A stretch of DNA of 64,000 bases from Megamerina dolium (lineage: Eukaryota > Arthropoda > Insecta > Diptera > Megamerinidae), in the NCBI GenBank assembly GCA_963854835.1, contig OY978529.1, forward strand, positions 39,800,055 through 39,864,054, given 5' to 3'. The translations under genes and the position numbers were made by a program. The notes below the pieces were generated by a model that did not search any database, was not told where the DNA came from, and saw only the letters and a list, made by a program, of their open reading frames with translations. Below are positions 53,071-64,000 of this stretch, piece after piece. Each line of letters starts with the position of its first letter. Positions within the stretch are counted from its first letter, which is position 1.

Positions 53071-53167
53071 TCATAAACTTTTTTTTTTTTTGTGTGTGTA
53101 GAGAGAAATGCCATCTGACTAGGTCAAAGCAATCTCGAATTCGAACTCAGTGACCTCAAATATGTAT

Positions 53168-53210
<43 letters not shown>

Positions 53211-54672
53211 GAAAATACCTTTTCTATTGTGTAACTGTGATTTTTGGTAAAGCCAAAAAACCGATTTCGAACCCACACTAACAGCTCCAACGAACATTGC
53301 CTGGACTTTCTTTCTAATCGCATTTTGTTGATGCATTTTGGGCACAACCACAAGGGACTAGCCGACATTAAAGTACTCTGAAAACTAGAAGATTTATTTT
53401 TTACATTTATTTTTTACATTCGGACTTCTAACACAGAGTCCTAAATGTTTCGCGAGAAATCGTTACATTCGTTAATTGCGATTGTCATGGTGGATCTTTT
53501 GAAAAGGGCACCATTATGATTTTCTGAAAGAAATTTTACCAGCTCGAACGAGGTCGAACTAGTGATTCATGAAACGATTCCTAACGGTATATGACGCCTA
53601 ACATGGCTGGGCTTGCTAAACTATATATCGATTAAATAGAGGAAACTAATCCAATAATCATGATCGTCGGACCTAGTGTCCAAAGTCAAAGCAGAGCAGA
53701 AGACCTTCTCTAAAATCAAAAAAATTAATTGCTAAAAGAATTGACTCCGAAAGCTATGCAACATATGATAATGAGCCGAATAAAAGTATGTACTCATATC
53801 TCCTGAATAATTGACACTGCATAAATACAAGTTTGACTCTTAGATCTATGGCATGACATTATTCAGTTTGAAAACAATTGAAATTCATATATATTTCGAC
53901 ATACATAAAGTATAAGCACAAAAATAAGCATCATTCTACTGAAACTCAAATGGATATGCTATCAACTTCTGAATGAAGAATATCAGACAATATTGTTACA
54001 AATCAATATTACCTTTGCTTTCATATCAAATAAGTGGAAAGTTAGTAGAAATATTGCAGAAAGAGATAGAAAGGGTAGAAAACGTGAGAAAGTATGTGTA
54101 TTAGAGAATGAGAAAATATACAAAGGTATATTAATCCCATTTGTACATCATTATAACCATTTTGATTCAACTGCTACCAAGCTGTAAGAGCAATTGAATT
54201 GTTCCTATTTTGGCTCCAATGCCTTCACTATGCTGTTGTTCATATTTCATAACAAAGAAAGAAGAAGAAGAAAAAGCATGAAGAATATGAAAAATATTAT
54301 TGCACATGAAGCGATGGAAAGATATCATCCAGAATATATACATTAGAGATGTGCAAATAATATAAGGGATTTTCAAAAGTTTGATCTGGTACAAGCTTCA
54401 TGATCAAAATTGTGAAATTCCATATTCTAATTGTTACAAAAACATTTCCAAAATTATATGCTACCCTTATATTCTATAAATACCGACATTCTCTAATAAT
54501 ATCGACATTCATTGATAGGCACCTAGGTATGCAAGTAGTAATTTCACCATTGTCTGATGCAGTTAATGCATTTGACATTGTCTTGAGTTAACAATATGTG
54601 ATTGCTGGTAGTAGCTAAAACTGTTTAAATCTCTACATATGAGAACTTGTATGAATCATACATCTATGTGTG

Positions 54673-54708
<36 letters not shown>

Positions 54709-54808
54709 AGTGCATATGAATGCTGCTGGTGATATTATAAAGTAGATGCTCGTAACTTTTGAAAATCGTTTGTGCATAAGATTTGCCAAATATTGCAAAA
54801 TAATTTAC

Positions 54809-54839
<31 letters not shown>

Positions 54840-55685
54840 TCTTGCTTAGTCTCTCAGTCTGTTACTCATTTCCATTGCAGGTACATATACTCAAGTTTAT
54901 TTCTTTTCTTTCATTTGTTTGTGAAATTTCAAGTCTATACTACTACGATATGTGTTAGCACTCGTATGAAATGTCTATTTGTCCGTAGTGAGTAAATACC
55001 AACTTTATGGTTCATTGATGTTGCAGAAAATATTGCATTTTCATTTAGATTGTATGCAGTTGTGCAGTAAATATTTTTTTGAGGTTTTAACACTTGATTG
55101 CATTTCAAAAATGTTTGCAACAAATGAATCTACAGGGAGTCGAAAAATGTTCTTGAAAAAGTTCAAAGTAAGCAAGTGAAATGAAACAATTGTATTGTAT
55201 TTTTCATAAGAGGATTAAATTAAATATCATAAAGTTGAAACTAAACAAAAAAAAAAAAAGGAATACCTGTTTATATACTTATGTGAGCTTGTAATTGTTT
55301 TTGATTAAAAACTATATACACATAAGATATGTTGGAATTGAGAGTGATTTAAATTTAAATTACAATTCTCTTCAAATGTGATACCCATTATTTTAAAAAT
55401 ATATTTACTCATGCTCATGAGTAAATATATACGCATTCCAATATTTATTCAATCAAATATTTAAATTCACATTTTGAAAATCTCATTTACTCGTATATTC
55501 CCAACACCAGCATTCAATTACTTTTATGCACAATTTCAATATACTTTAGTAAATTTATAACAAATTCTCTTTTAAAAGTAATTTGTGGTCAATTTTTATC
55601 ATGTATTGTAGTTAAGAAATTTTATATTTTATTTATTTATTTTTATTTTAAAGTAACATGAAAAATAAAACGGATTTTGCTAATA
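53071..55685. other. non-coding stretch with (TA)n, (TG)n and (CT)n microsatellites
   Basis: (TA)n at 53170-53207, (TG)n at about 54677-54702 and (CT)n at about 54809-54842. A perfect 32-bp palindrome lies at 55399-55430. No exon was recognised. Confidence 0.55.
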
Positions 55686-55689
55686 CGGA

Positions 55690-55839
55690 AAATCAATTTT
55701 GTATATGAGTCCCTTTAAGAAGTGATAAAAGTGATATGGAGAAAATTTTACGGTTGGTCTATCATACATTAGACTGCTCTGGAGGCAATTGCTGGGAAAT
55801 TATTGAGTTTTTAAATTTATGTTGTAGGAAATCCTCCAT
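55690..55839 (+). repeat. ~158-bp repeat unit, left of the retrotransposon insertion
   Basis: TTTTGTATATGAGTCCC and AAGAAGTGATAAAAGTGATATGG, then GGTTGGTCTATCATACATTAGAC and GAGGCAATTGCTGGGAAATT, match the ~158-bp family. The unit is cut at 55839 and resumes at 57245. Confidence 0.75.
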
Positions 55840-57232
55840 TACTTACTTACTTACTTATGTGGCCATAACAACCGAATATCGATTTAGGCCGAAAATAACA
55901 TGCTTCGCCATCTCTGTTCTTCGCTAGCTGGCGCCAGTTAGAAATTCCAAGCGCCCTCAGGTTCTCCAGTACTTGGTCTTTCCACCGGAGGTTTGGTCTT
56001 CCTCTTTTGCGTCGTCCTCCAGCGGGTTCCGAATATAACACCTTCTTAGCTGGAGCGTGTTCTTCCATTCGCTCGACATGACCTAGCCAGCGCAGCCGCT
56101 GGATTTTGATGCGCTTTACTATGTCAATATCGGCATACAGCTCGTACAGCTCAGGGTTGTACCTTATCCGGTACTCGCCACCAACGCAAATAGGTCCAAA
56201 GATCTTGCGTAGGACTTTTCTCTCGAAAACTCCAAGTATTCGCTCATCCGAGGTGGAAATTGTCCAGGCTTCAGCGCCATATGTTAGACCAGGCATGATG
56301 AGAGACTTGTAGAGTGTAGTTTTCGTTCTTCGAGAGAGGGCTCGACTTCTCAATTGCTTACTCAGCCCAAAGTAACACCTGTTAGCAAGAGTTATCCTAC
56401 GCATGATCTCCAAGCTGACGTCATTACTGCTGTTAATGCTGGTTCCAAGATAGACAAAGTCCCTTACTACTTCAAAAGCGTAATTGTCAACAGTGACGTG
56501 CTGTCCAAGACGCCGGGACTCTTTGTTTGTTGACACTAGATACTCCGTCTTGCCCTCGTTCACCGTGAGACCCATCCGACGCGACTCTCTTTCCAACTCT
56601 GAGAATGCTGCACTGACTGCTCGCGTGTTCATGCCGATTATGTCAATATCGTCGGCATACGCTAACAGCATGACACTTTTGTTGAAGATAATGCCATTAT
56701 GTCGTAGATCAGCAGCTCGTACTATTTTCTCCATAATAAGATTGAAGAAGTCGCACGATAACGAATCACCTTGTCTGAAACCCCGTTCGGTATTAAACGG
56801 TACGGAGAGGTCCTTCCCAATTTTCACTGCACAACGGGAGTTATGCAGTGTCATTCTACAAAGTCGAATGAGCTTTGCAGGAATACCGAACTCAGACATT
56901 GTTGCGTAGAGGTAATCCCTTACCGGACTGTCGAAAGCGGCTTTATAATCAACAAATAGGTGGTGTGTGTCGATCTGTTTTTCTTGGGTCTTCTCCAGGA
57001 TTTGGCGCAGTGTGAAAATCTGGTCGATGGTGGATTTACCAGGTCTGAAGCCACACTGATAAGGTCCAATCAGGTTGCTGAGCATAGGCTTCAACCTTTC
57101 ACACAGTACGCTCGATAGAACCTTGTACGCGATGCTCAGGAGACTTATTCCACGGTAGTTGGCGCAAATTGTGGGGTCTTATGTACAGGACAGAGAACAC
57201 TGAGCCTCCAATCATCAGGCATGCTTTCATCC
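55840..57232 (-). mobile_element. non-LTR retrotransposon family A, 5'-truncated, near-intact reverse transcriptase
   Basis: An uninterrupted minus-strand frame of 415 codons (57094-55847) covers the RT from SNLIGPYQCGFRPGKSTIDQ through HHLFVDYKAAFDS (first catalytic Asp), ERGFRQGDSLSCDFFNLIME and YADDIDIIGM (catalytic box) to the thumb. The C-terminal connection follows, with LTYGAEAWTISTSDERILGV, LRWLGHVERMEEHAPAKKVL and GRRKRGRPNLRWKDQVLE. Upstream of 57094 the frame is readable as SMPDDWRLSVLCPVHK, but a small deletion near 57178 shifts it. The 3' tail is (TAAG)n. The perfect 12-bp GAAATCCTCCAT (55828-55839 and 57233-57244) is the target-site duplication. Few disabling changes suggest a recent insertion. 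The clade is not settled. Confidence 0.93.
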
Positions 57233-57244
57233 GAAATCCTCCAT

Positions 57245-57800
57245 AAGGATTAAGAATAGGAATTCAGTATGTTCAGAACAAATGTTTAATAATAAAAATT
57301 ATGGAGAGTCGATCATATGCTTTCACGCTCTAGAAGTAATCTAAGAGCAGTCAATGGAAGAATTGTGTAAAATTTTTCAATTTTGCACAGGAGCCCTTCT
57401 AAGGGATAGAGATATGGTGTAGGTAAGCTCAGTAAAAATATAGCATAATAGAAATTAATGGATTTGATCATTAATTTTAGGCCTCTAGAGGCACTTTGGA
57501 AACGATGATAGCGAAATTTTTGTAAAAAAAAAAACATAAATTTTGTATGCGGGTCATTCTAGTGGATGGAGATGGGGTATAGTTATGTTTAAAAAACATA
57601 TTTAGCAGTAAAATTTAATGGCGGTCGATCATATATTTTCTACCTCTAGAAGAACTTTGGGAGCAGTACGAATAAAATTTGTACAATAAAAAACGTCAAT
57701 TTTGTATGGAAGCTACATTTATAGGTGAAGATATGGTGTAAGTAGGCTTAGAGAAAATATTGAGCAGAAACATTATTTTGCAGATTTGCATACAAATAAT
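57245..57800 (+). repeat. ~158-bp repeat family array, right of the retrotransposon insertion
   Basis: TTTTGTATG- or TTTTGCACAGGAG-like blocks occur near 57383, 57541 and 57700 (158-159 bp apart), each followed by a gatggagatatggtgtaggta-like block and a GGTCGATCATATATTTT block. Confidence 0.85.
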
Positions 57801-57878
57801 CCTTCTAGGTGCGATTCCATTTCTTTTGATTTAAATATGCATCAATTTTTATTAGATCAGGATAACGAAATGTGAGTT

Positions 57879-58945
57879 GATCGAATTCCACCACCTGATG
57901 ATGATGAAGTCAGGAAATCCATTTCTAGACTGAATATAACAAAGCTGCCAAGTTGTTTAAGATCGGAAGCGATAAGCAGAATATGGTCGGATGAAAGCAT
58001 GATCGATGATTGGAGACTGAATGTTCTCTATACCCATATATAAGACAGAAGACCCCATAATTTGCGCCAACTACCTTGGTATGCATACGATGTGAAAATT
58101 GAAGTCTATGCTCAACAACCTAATTGGAACGTATCAGTGTGTCTTCAGATCTGGTAAATGTGTCATCAACCAAATTTTCGCACTACATCAAATCCTGGAT
58201 AAGTCCCAAGAGAAACAGATCAACAAAAACCACCAATTTGTTGATTATAAAACCGCTTTCGACAGTCCGGTAAGGGATTACCCCTACGCAACAATGTCGG
58301 AGTTCGGTATTCCTACGAAGCTCATTTGTCTTTGCAGAATGACAATGTGTAACTCCCGTTGTGTAGAGAAAATTGTATCTCTGTACTACATTCGGTATGT
58401 AGTTTCAGACAAGGTGCGATTTCCTCAATCTTATTATGGAAAAATTAATATGAGCTGCTGATCTACGACATCTTCATCGATCATCTTCAGCAAAGCTGTC
58501 AGTGTATGCCAATTATATTGACATAATCAGCATAAACATGCGAGCAGCCACTGCAGCATTCTCAGAGTTAGAATGAGAATCACATCAAATGGGTCTTACG
58601 ATGTATGAGGGCAATACAAAGTACGTAGTGTCAATAAGCAAAGAGTCCCGGCATGTTGGACAGCACTATTGATATTGATATCTATGTAATTGATATCTAC
58701 GCTTTTAAAGTATTGAACGACTTTAACTATCTCGGAATCAGCAATGACGTCTGCATGAAAATAGTGCAAAGTGTCACTCTTGCTAGCAGATCCTACTTTG
58801 AGCAATTGAGAAGTCGAGCCATCTATCGAGAAATGAAAACCACACTCTATAAGTCGCTGTCCTTACATATAGCACCGGACAATTTCCACCTTAGATGGGA
58901 GAATGCTTAAAAATATTGAAGAGAAAAATTCTACTCAAGATTTTT
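57879..58945 (+). pseudogene. non-LTR retrotransposon family A, decayed reverse transcriptase copy
   Basis: The + strand runs from PPPDDDEVRKSISRLN and WSDESMIDDWRLNVLY through NNLIGTYQCVFRSGKCVINQ, HQFVDYKTAFDSPVRDYPYA and SEFGIPTKLICLCRMT. Later frames give LSVYANYIDIISINM (catalytic box altered to YANY), VLNDFNYLGISNDVCMKIVQ and KTTLYKSLSLHIAPDN. Multiple frameshifts and stops are present. It starts upstream of the 55.8-kb copy and lacks the C-terminal part and the tail. Confidence 0.88.
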
Positions 58946-61635
58946 GTACCCACTTGAGTTTGTAATGAATATCGGACAAGATAAGCTGATGTTACCAAAT
59001 ACTACAAAAACTGCCTTATTTACAATTAATGACAGCGACTAAAATAACTTCAAACAATGTAACGTCTTTAAACAAATATTTAAACATTATTACAGTGCTG
59101 CAAAAATAACTCTCTATGACTAGGATTTCGAAAGAACTTATTTGCTATAATAGCTCTGAATGTTAAGACTGTTTTAAATCAATATTTAAACATAATCAGA
59201 GCAATTACTCACTCTTTAATTGTAAATAAATTAATTTTACTTACTCACATAGCTGTATCCATTTAAAAACTCATTTATAAACTGATGACCTTAAAAGTAT
59301 GCTACCATTATTTCATCACTCTACCATTTCCATTCGTTAACTATGAATTCCATTAAATTTATTTTTAATTTTTATTTGCTTTCGACACCACATAAACATA
59401 GATATGCATGAGCATAGTATGTAGTCGTAGCTACATATATTGTATTTAATACATTAACTATTTATTTGCATTGCATCACATACCAAAAGTAAATATTAGC
59501 ACCTAAAATTATGCCACTCTATAATATATAGGATTATTTACATATGTATGTATGATTGAACAAAAAGGGCATGTAAAAAATAAAATCTCATTTAACTTAA
59601 TTTATTATTTAGTTAGTTAGAAGAGCATACGCTTATACAAAACATTCTGCAGCAGCAGCAAACATTAAGTAGTATTAGCTTGTCATCACATTTTACAGAC
59701 ACATGTGTGTCTGTGTATTTATCCCCATCTACAGATGAATATTCAAGTAGTAAATGTATATGTATTATGTATTATGTCCTTGTGTGGACAACAGATGGCA
59801 TCTGACAACTGTCACTGTTCAACCGTAATGGAACAATTTAAGTTATTCTGAGAAAATATATTCATCAGTAGGACCATGTGGTTCAATTCTTTTTGTTATA
59901 CCCATCAGACCAGTTTGGGAATAGATGTATTCATTCTGAAGTCGAAATCCAAATATTGTATTGAGAAGAGAATTAAATTAAGCTTTCAGTTGAGGAATTT
60001 TTTTTTTTTTTTTCAATAAGACTCATTTTTTTTTTTGTCTTCTTGTGAAATCACATATAAGTGGAAGTAGTGCATTATTAATACATTTCTGTGATAGTCA
60101 CATGTATGATTTTTATCTACAAGGAATATTTATGTACACATTTACAAGAGGCATACGCATAAATGCAAACATGACCATGAAATTTAAATGACCATAATTC
60201 AATTTTATCCTTTTTTTTTTCTCTCATATTCTTATTACTCTTATTTTTATAGTTACTATTTGTTCATCTTCATGCGCTTGAGTGATATGTGTAGTATACA
60301 ATTTTTACACTGGCACATAGAGAATTTCGAAATTGTTGCCTTTGTGATTGTAGATTATGTAAAATACGAGTGGAAAAGTGGAAAGAACCAAACCAAAAAT
60401 CCATGAACATACATACACACACATTGAAACGACTACATATGAAAATAGTTTATTATACTAAGAGTTGCTCGCCTCAATTTGTTCAAGTGCTAGTACGAAC
60501 AAGTTGACTTTAAAAGAAATTTTCATATAACATATTTATTCGTATATGAAAATTATATTGTTGACATAGCTGAAGAGCTGAAGGATAAGCTTGAAATACC
60601 CTGAGACCAAAATGTATGTATTTGTTTATTTATGCACGCATAATGTATGAGATGCTACTATAACGTGTTGTTGTTGTTGTTGATGATAATGATGATGCTG
60701 ATGATGATTTGACTATTTGTACTTATTCTTTGCCGAGGTAGATACTGTCACTAATGTTTAATACTCTTTTTCTTCTGCTACTACTTTATTTCCTTCTCTC
60801 CCTCTACTTTCAATAATTCTACTTTTTGTTCTGCTTTTTCTTCTTCCTGTTATTATTATTGTAATTGCAATGAACATCATTTGAGTATTACAAACACACA
60901 CACACACACACACTCGCAAACATGAATACAAGCATAATCAAATATAACATACTCATTTTGGCATATTGAAGTCGATGATAAAATGAACGTATACTTTTAT
61001 GGACCAATAGTCCATACAGTTGGGCTGCTTACTAATGTTAAGTATTGTTATGTACGCCTGTTGTCACACATCACATATATATAAGTATTAAAATATATCC
61101 TTGACTTGACCTTCTTGATTGTGTTGATGATGATTGTCATGATTTCTATTAGTATTATTATTATTATTACTACAGCATTCGGACACTTGAACAATATACA
61201 TAAATACATATACTTATTTGTGTATGTGTGTGTGTGTATGTGTGATTTTTAAGCAGATGTGTACAAGTATACCTATAAATTTATACTCATGTATACGTAT
61301 TAGCATTTGTTGTAAATTGGGAATAAGTATTGAGCCTTTTCTAGATACCAAAGACTCGAGCCAAGAAGGTATTATATTCGGAACATGCAGGAGCACGACG
61401 TTCTAGCGAAAAACCCAATATCCAGTGATGCGACCAAGTACTTAAGAGCCTATCGTGACTTTGAGTTTCTAACTGTCACTAGTCAGCGAAGTACGGAGGC
61501 AACTATCGCAGATAAAATGCTTCAATTCAACCAAAATTCATAAAAATTGGATGCATGGTCTGTATAATTAAATAACTACATATTAGGTGTTATTTTCATT
61601 AATTAATTTCTAACTATTGTTTCTATAAATAAATA
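58946..61635. other. non-coding stretch with CA and GAT microsatellites
   Basis: Poly-T at about 59999-60014, (GTT)n followed by GATGAT runs at 60667-60708, (CA)n at about 60895-60912 and (GT)n near 61221-61240. No exon was recognised. Confidence 0.5.
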
Positions 61636-61639
61636 GCAA

Positions 61640-63290
61640 TTTTAAAAAATTGTCAAAAATAAGTTGTAAGAGATATTAGAAAATGTGGAACAAAGAATAA
61701 ATTTCACAACAGTTTTCTTAAAAACTGAATGCTAGAAATGTTCATTAAATTTCTCTCACTTGATTAACAGCACTGTTAATAAGTACATTATTTGGTGGTG
61801 GTGGAAGCAATACCAATTTGGAAAAATTGTCAAAACTATATTAGTTAAAATTTTAAAAAAGCAAAAACAATATGTAAATTCTACATTTCTTAGCTTTCAA
61901 ACAGTATATGAGAAATATCGAACAATTATGCTGAAATAATTATTTTCTTACACACACATATTTACTAAATTTAAAGTGATTTGCTTTAAGCTGGCATTTA
62001 AAAATTGCAAATTTGTCAAAAATAAGTTACAAAAGATATTGTAAAAATAAAAAAGAGGGAAAAACTTTCACATTTTTTAATTTCATTAACACATTCAGCA
62101 TATGTGAAATTTTGCATCCTTAACTAGATCTGCAGCCAAGGTCTACTCCATCCCTAATCACTTTCACTTGAAAGCAATGCAAATTTGGAAAATTGTCAAA
62201 AATGAACTATAAATGATATTGAAAAAGTAAAAATGGCTCTTAAATTTTACATTCCTTATCTTTTAAAGTGCATATGAGAAATATTTAATAAAAAGGTTTA
62301 ATTAATTTTTGTCCATATACCGGTAGTTAGTTAGTCCATGTTTACCCAATATTTTTATAAAATAATTAAAACTTGATAAATTTACAAAAATAAACCATAA
62401 AAGATATTGAAATAATAAAACAAGTGAAAAATTTTCACATTCTTTAGCTTTAGTAATTTGTATCACAAATATTTAATTTGTAATATTTTCCTACATCTGC
62501 TGCATAGTAAAGAATACACAATTTTGATCACTTGTACTTCACATCAATATCAATTTTGAATACTAGTCAAGAATTAATTGTCAACTATTTTCCAAAAATA
62601 CCTTCACTCACTTTCCAAACTGCATATTATTAATGCTTAACTGAAGCTTCATCATTAGGTCTGCAGACCAGTAGAGAAGCATATCAATTCTAACCTCTTT
62701 CACCTCAAAGCAACACTAATTTTGAAAAATGATCAATAATAAACTGTAAACGATTTTCACAAAAATCAAAAAGAATAGATAAATTGTATATTTTTGATGT
62801 TAAAGTGAAGCTTTATCACTAGATATGCAGCTCAGGAGAAATACATAATTTTACCCACTTTTACGTCAAAGCAATATCAATTTTGAAAAATTGTCAAAAA
62901 TTAACTGTCAAGAATTTTCGAAAAACTACAAGTGCAATTACATTACATATTCTTTGGTTTCAAAACTGTATATTATTAATCTTAAATTTGAGCTTTATTA
63001 TTATACCAGCAGCCAGGTAAGCTAGTACACTGTTATCACCACATTCGCTTCAAAGTAGTAACGAAATTCAAAAATTCAAAAAAATTGACTACCAATAATA
63101 TGTTACTTAAAAAATAAAAACAGTAAATAAAGTCTATATTTATTAGCTTTAGAAATGCATTTCTTTTATTTTTAATTGGAGCTTTTTCTATCTCCAAATA
63201 TATATCTCACTTAATCAAGTACCAGCACGTCTTCAACAATTTGTTGGAAATAATTGTCAAAAGTCATTAAATTTTAAATACAAGGCAAGT
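61640..63290. repeat. degenerate tandem array, ~178-bp unit, about 10 copies
   Basis: The marker TTGAAAAATTGTCAAAAATxAACTGTxA recurs in degraded form at about 61651, 61828, 62014, 62194, 62381, 62564, 62730, 62892, 63075 and 63254 (spacing 162-187, mean about 178). Each unit also has a GATATTGAAAAA(A/T)TAAAAA block, a TTTCACATTCTTTAGCTTT block and an AAGCAATGCAAATTTTG block. The unit shows no similarity to the 153- or 158-bp families. Confidence 0.85.
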
Positions 63291-64000
63291 TACAATTTAA
63301 GAGGTTTTTTTTTTTTAATATTCATATTCATATTTAATATTCATAAATGGTGCTTTAGTATCAAATTTAATGTGTTTGAATGTCTTTCAGGTTACTCTCA
63401 AAATAACCGAGAGGATCGTAAACATGATGACTTTCAAGTGTTACAGCCACTTGTTTCTATTAAATTTAGCTTTAGAAGGCTTAGAATAACATATTTCTTT
63501 TATATCTGAATATTCAATTTTAGCTTGAATATATATTTCGACCTGGAAAAATTGAACACTCAGAATTTATTTCCTACTACTGTCTAGAATTTGCCACGGT
63601 TGTATTAACATTTAACAAACAAGCTCTTACAATTGTTATTTTATTTCAATTCTCTCATAAACGAAAGCAATATTTTCTCCCCAATACAATACATCCCTGC
63701 AAATACATTGGGGATGCATAACAAAAGACATATGAGAAATGAAAAATTTTCGGAGAAACTTTAACACTTGACGTTATCTCTTGAAATTATGATAGGCACT
63801 TGACATTGACTTTAACTCTGATGTACGATATACAATATTTGTCCTGGTTGTAGTATCTGATGGTCAATTGATGTGTTCAAATTTGAATTCTTGAACTTTA
63901 TTCATTTAAGTATGTTCATGTTTCGTATACATATTTATTACTTTAGGTAAAGTACTCTTTCCCCACAATATAGGTATAGGTGTAATGTTTATTGCATTCA
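63291..64000. other. AT-rich non-coding stretch to the window end
   Basis: No exon, RNA gene or repeat block was recognised. Confidence 0.5.

Noticed and set aside
56484..56909. 141-codon + strand frame opposite the reverse transcriptase
   Set aside because: It is the shadow of the minus-strand RT frame and has no domain features of its own.

Overview
The window looks like intron and intergenic DNA from a higher dipteran, probably a tephritid fruit fly. It is AT-rich, full of microsatellites and decayed transposons, and holds one spliced gene. The family assignment is an inference from the gene, the Helentron/mini-me-like element, the mariners and the retroposon types. No species call is possible from sequence alone.

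The only host gene found is on the + strand at 9528-14671. It is the 3' part of a large leucine-rich-repeat (LRR) protein of the chaoptin type. Three coding exons (9528-9638, 9744-13050, 14498-14671) join in frame to give 1196 residues: about 42 LRRs, a cysteine-rich C-terminal cap split by the last intron, and a short C-terminal signal typical of GPI anchoring. The signal peptide and first LRRs are not visible and must lie on exons further left. The leftmost 9.5 kb is therefore probably a large intron of this gene.

The rest is repeat DNA, and most of the structure is there. (1) A tRNA-derived SINE family has four minus-strand copies (511-677, 5771-6212, 48903-49264, 52530-52894), three of them with target-site duplications. 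(2) One non-LTR retrotransposon family has five fragments (18.4, 33.9, 47.4-49.4, 55.8-57.2 and 57.9-58.9 kb). One keeps a 415-codon reverse transcriptase frame and a perfect 12-bp duplication. Another was invaded first by an RTE-like element and separately by a SINE. (3) A Jockey-like reverse transcriptase is cut by a 1.6-kb mini-me/Helentron-like element, and the empty site can be reconstructed exactly. (4) Three families of degenerate tandem repeats occur. A 153-bp unit appears at 7.9-9.4, 19, 24.7-26 and 37.2-38.5 kb. A roughly 158-bp unit appears at 22.5, 31.2-32.2, 51.7-53 and 55.7-57.8 kb. A roughly 178-bp unit appears at 61.6-63.3 kb. The 153-bp unit shares a motif and a period with the internal repeats of the Helentron-like element. 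(5) Decayed DNA transposons include two different mariners, one further Tc1/mariner-superfamily relic and a roughly 105-bp inverted-repeat element.

No rRNA, genuine tRNA, CRISPR array or bacterial feature is present. Nothing here looks like a new multi-gene system. The most novel items are the SINE family with its two kinds of tail and the link between the Helentron-like element and the 153-bp arrays.
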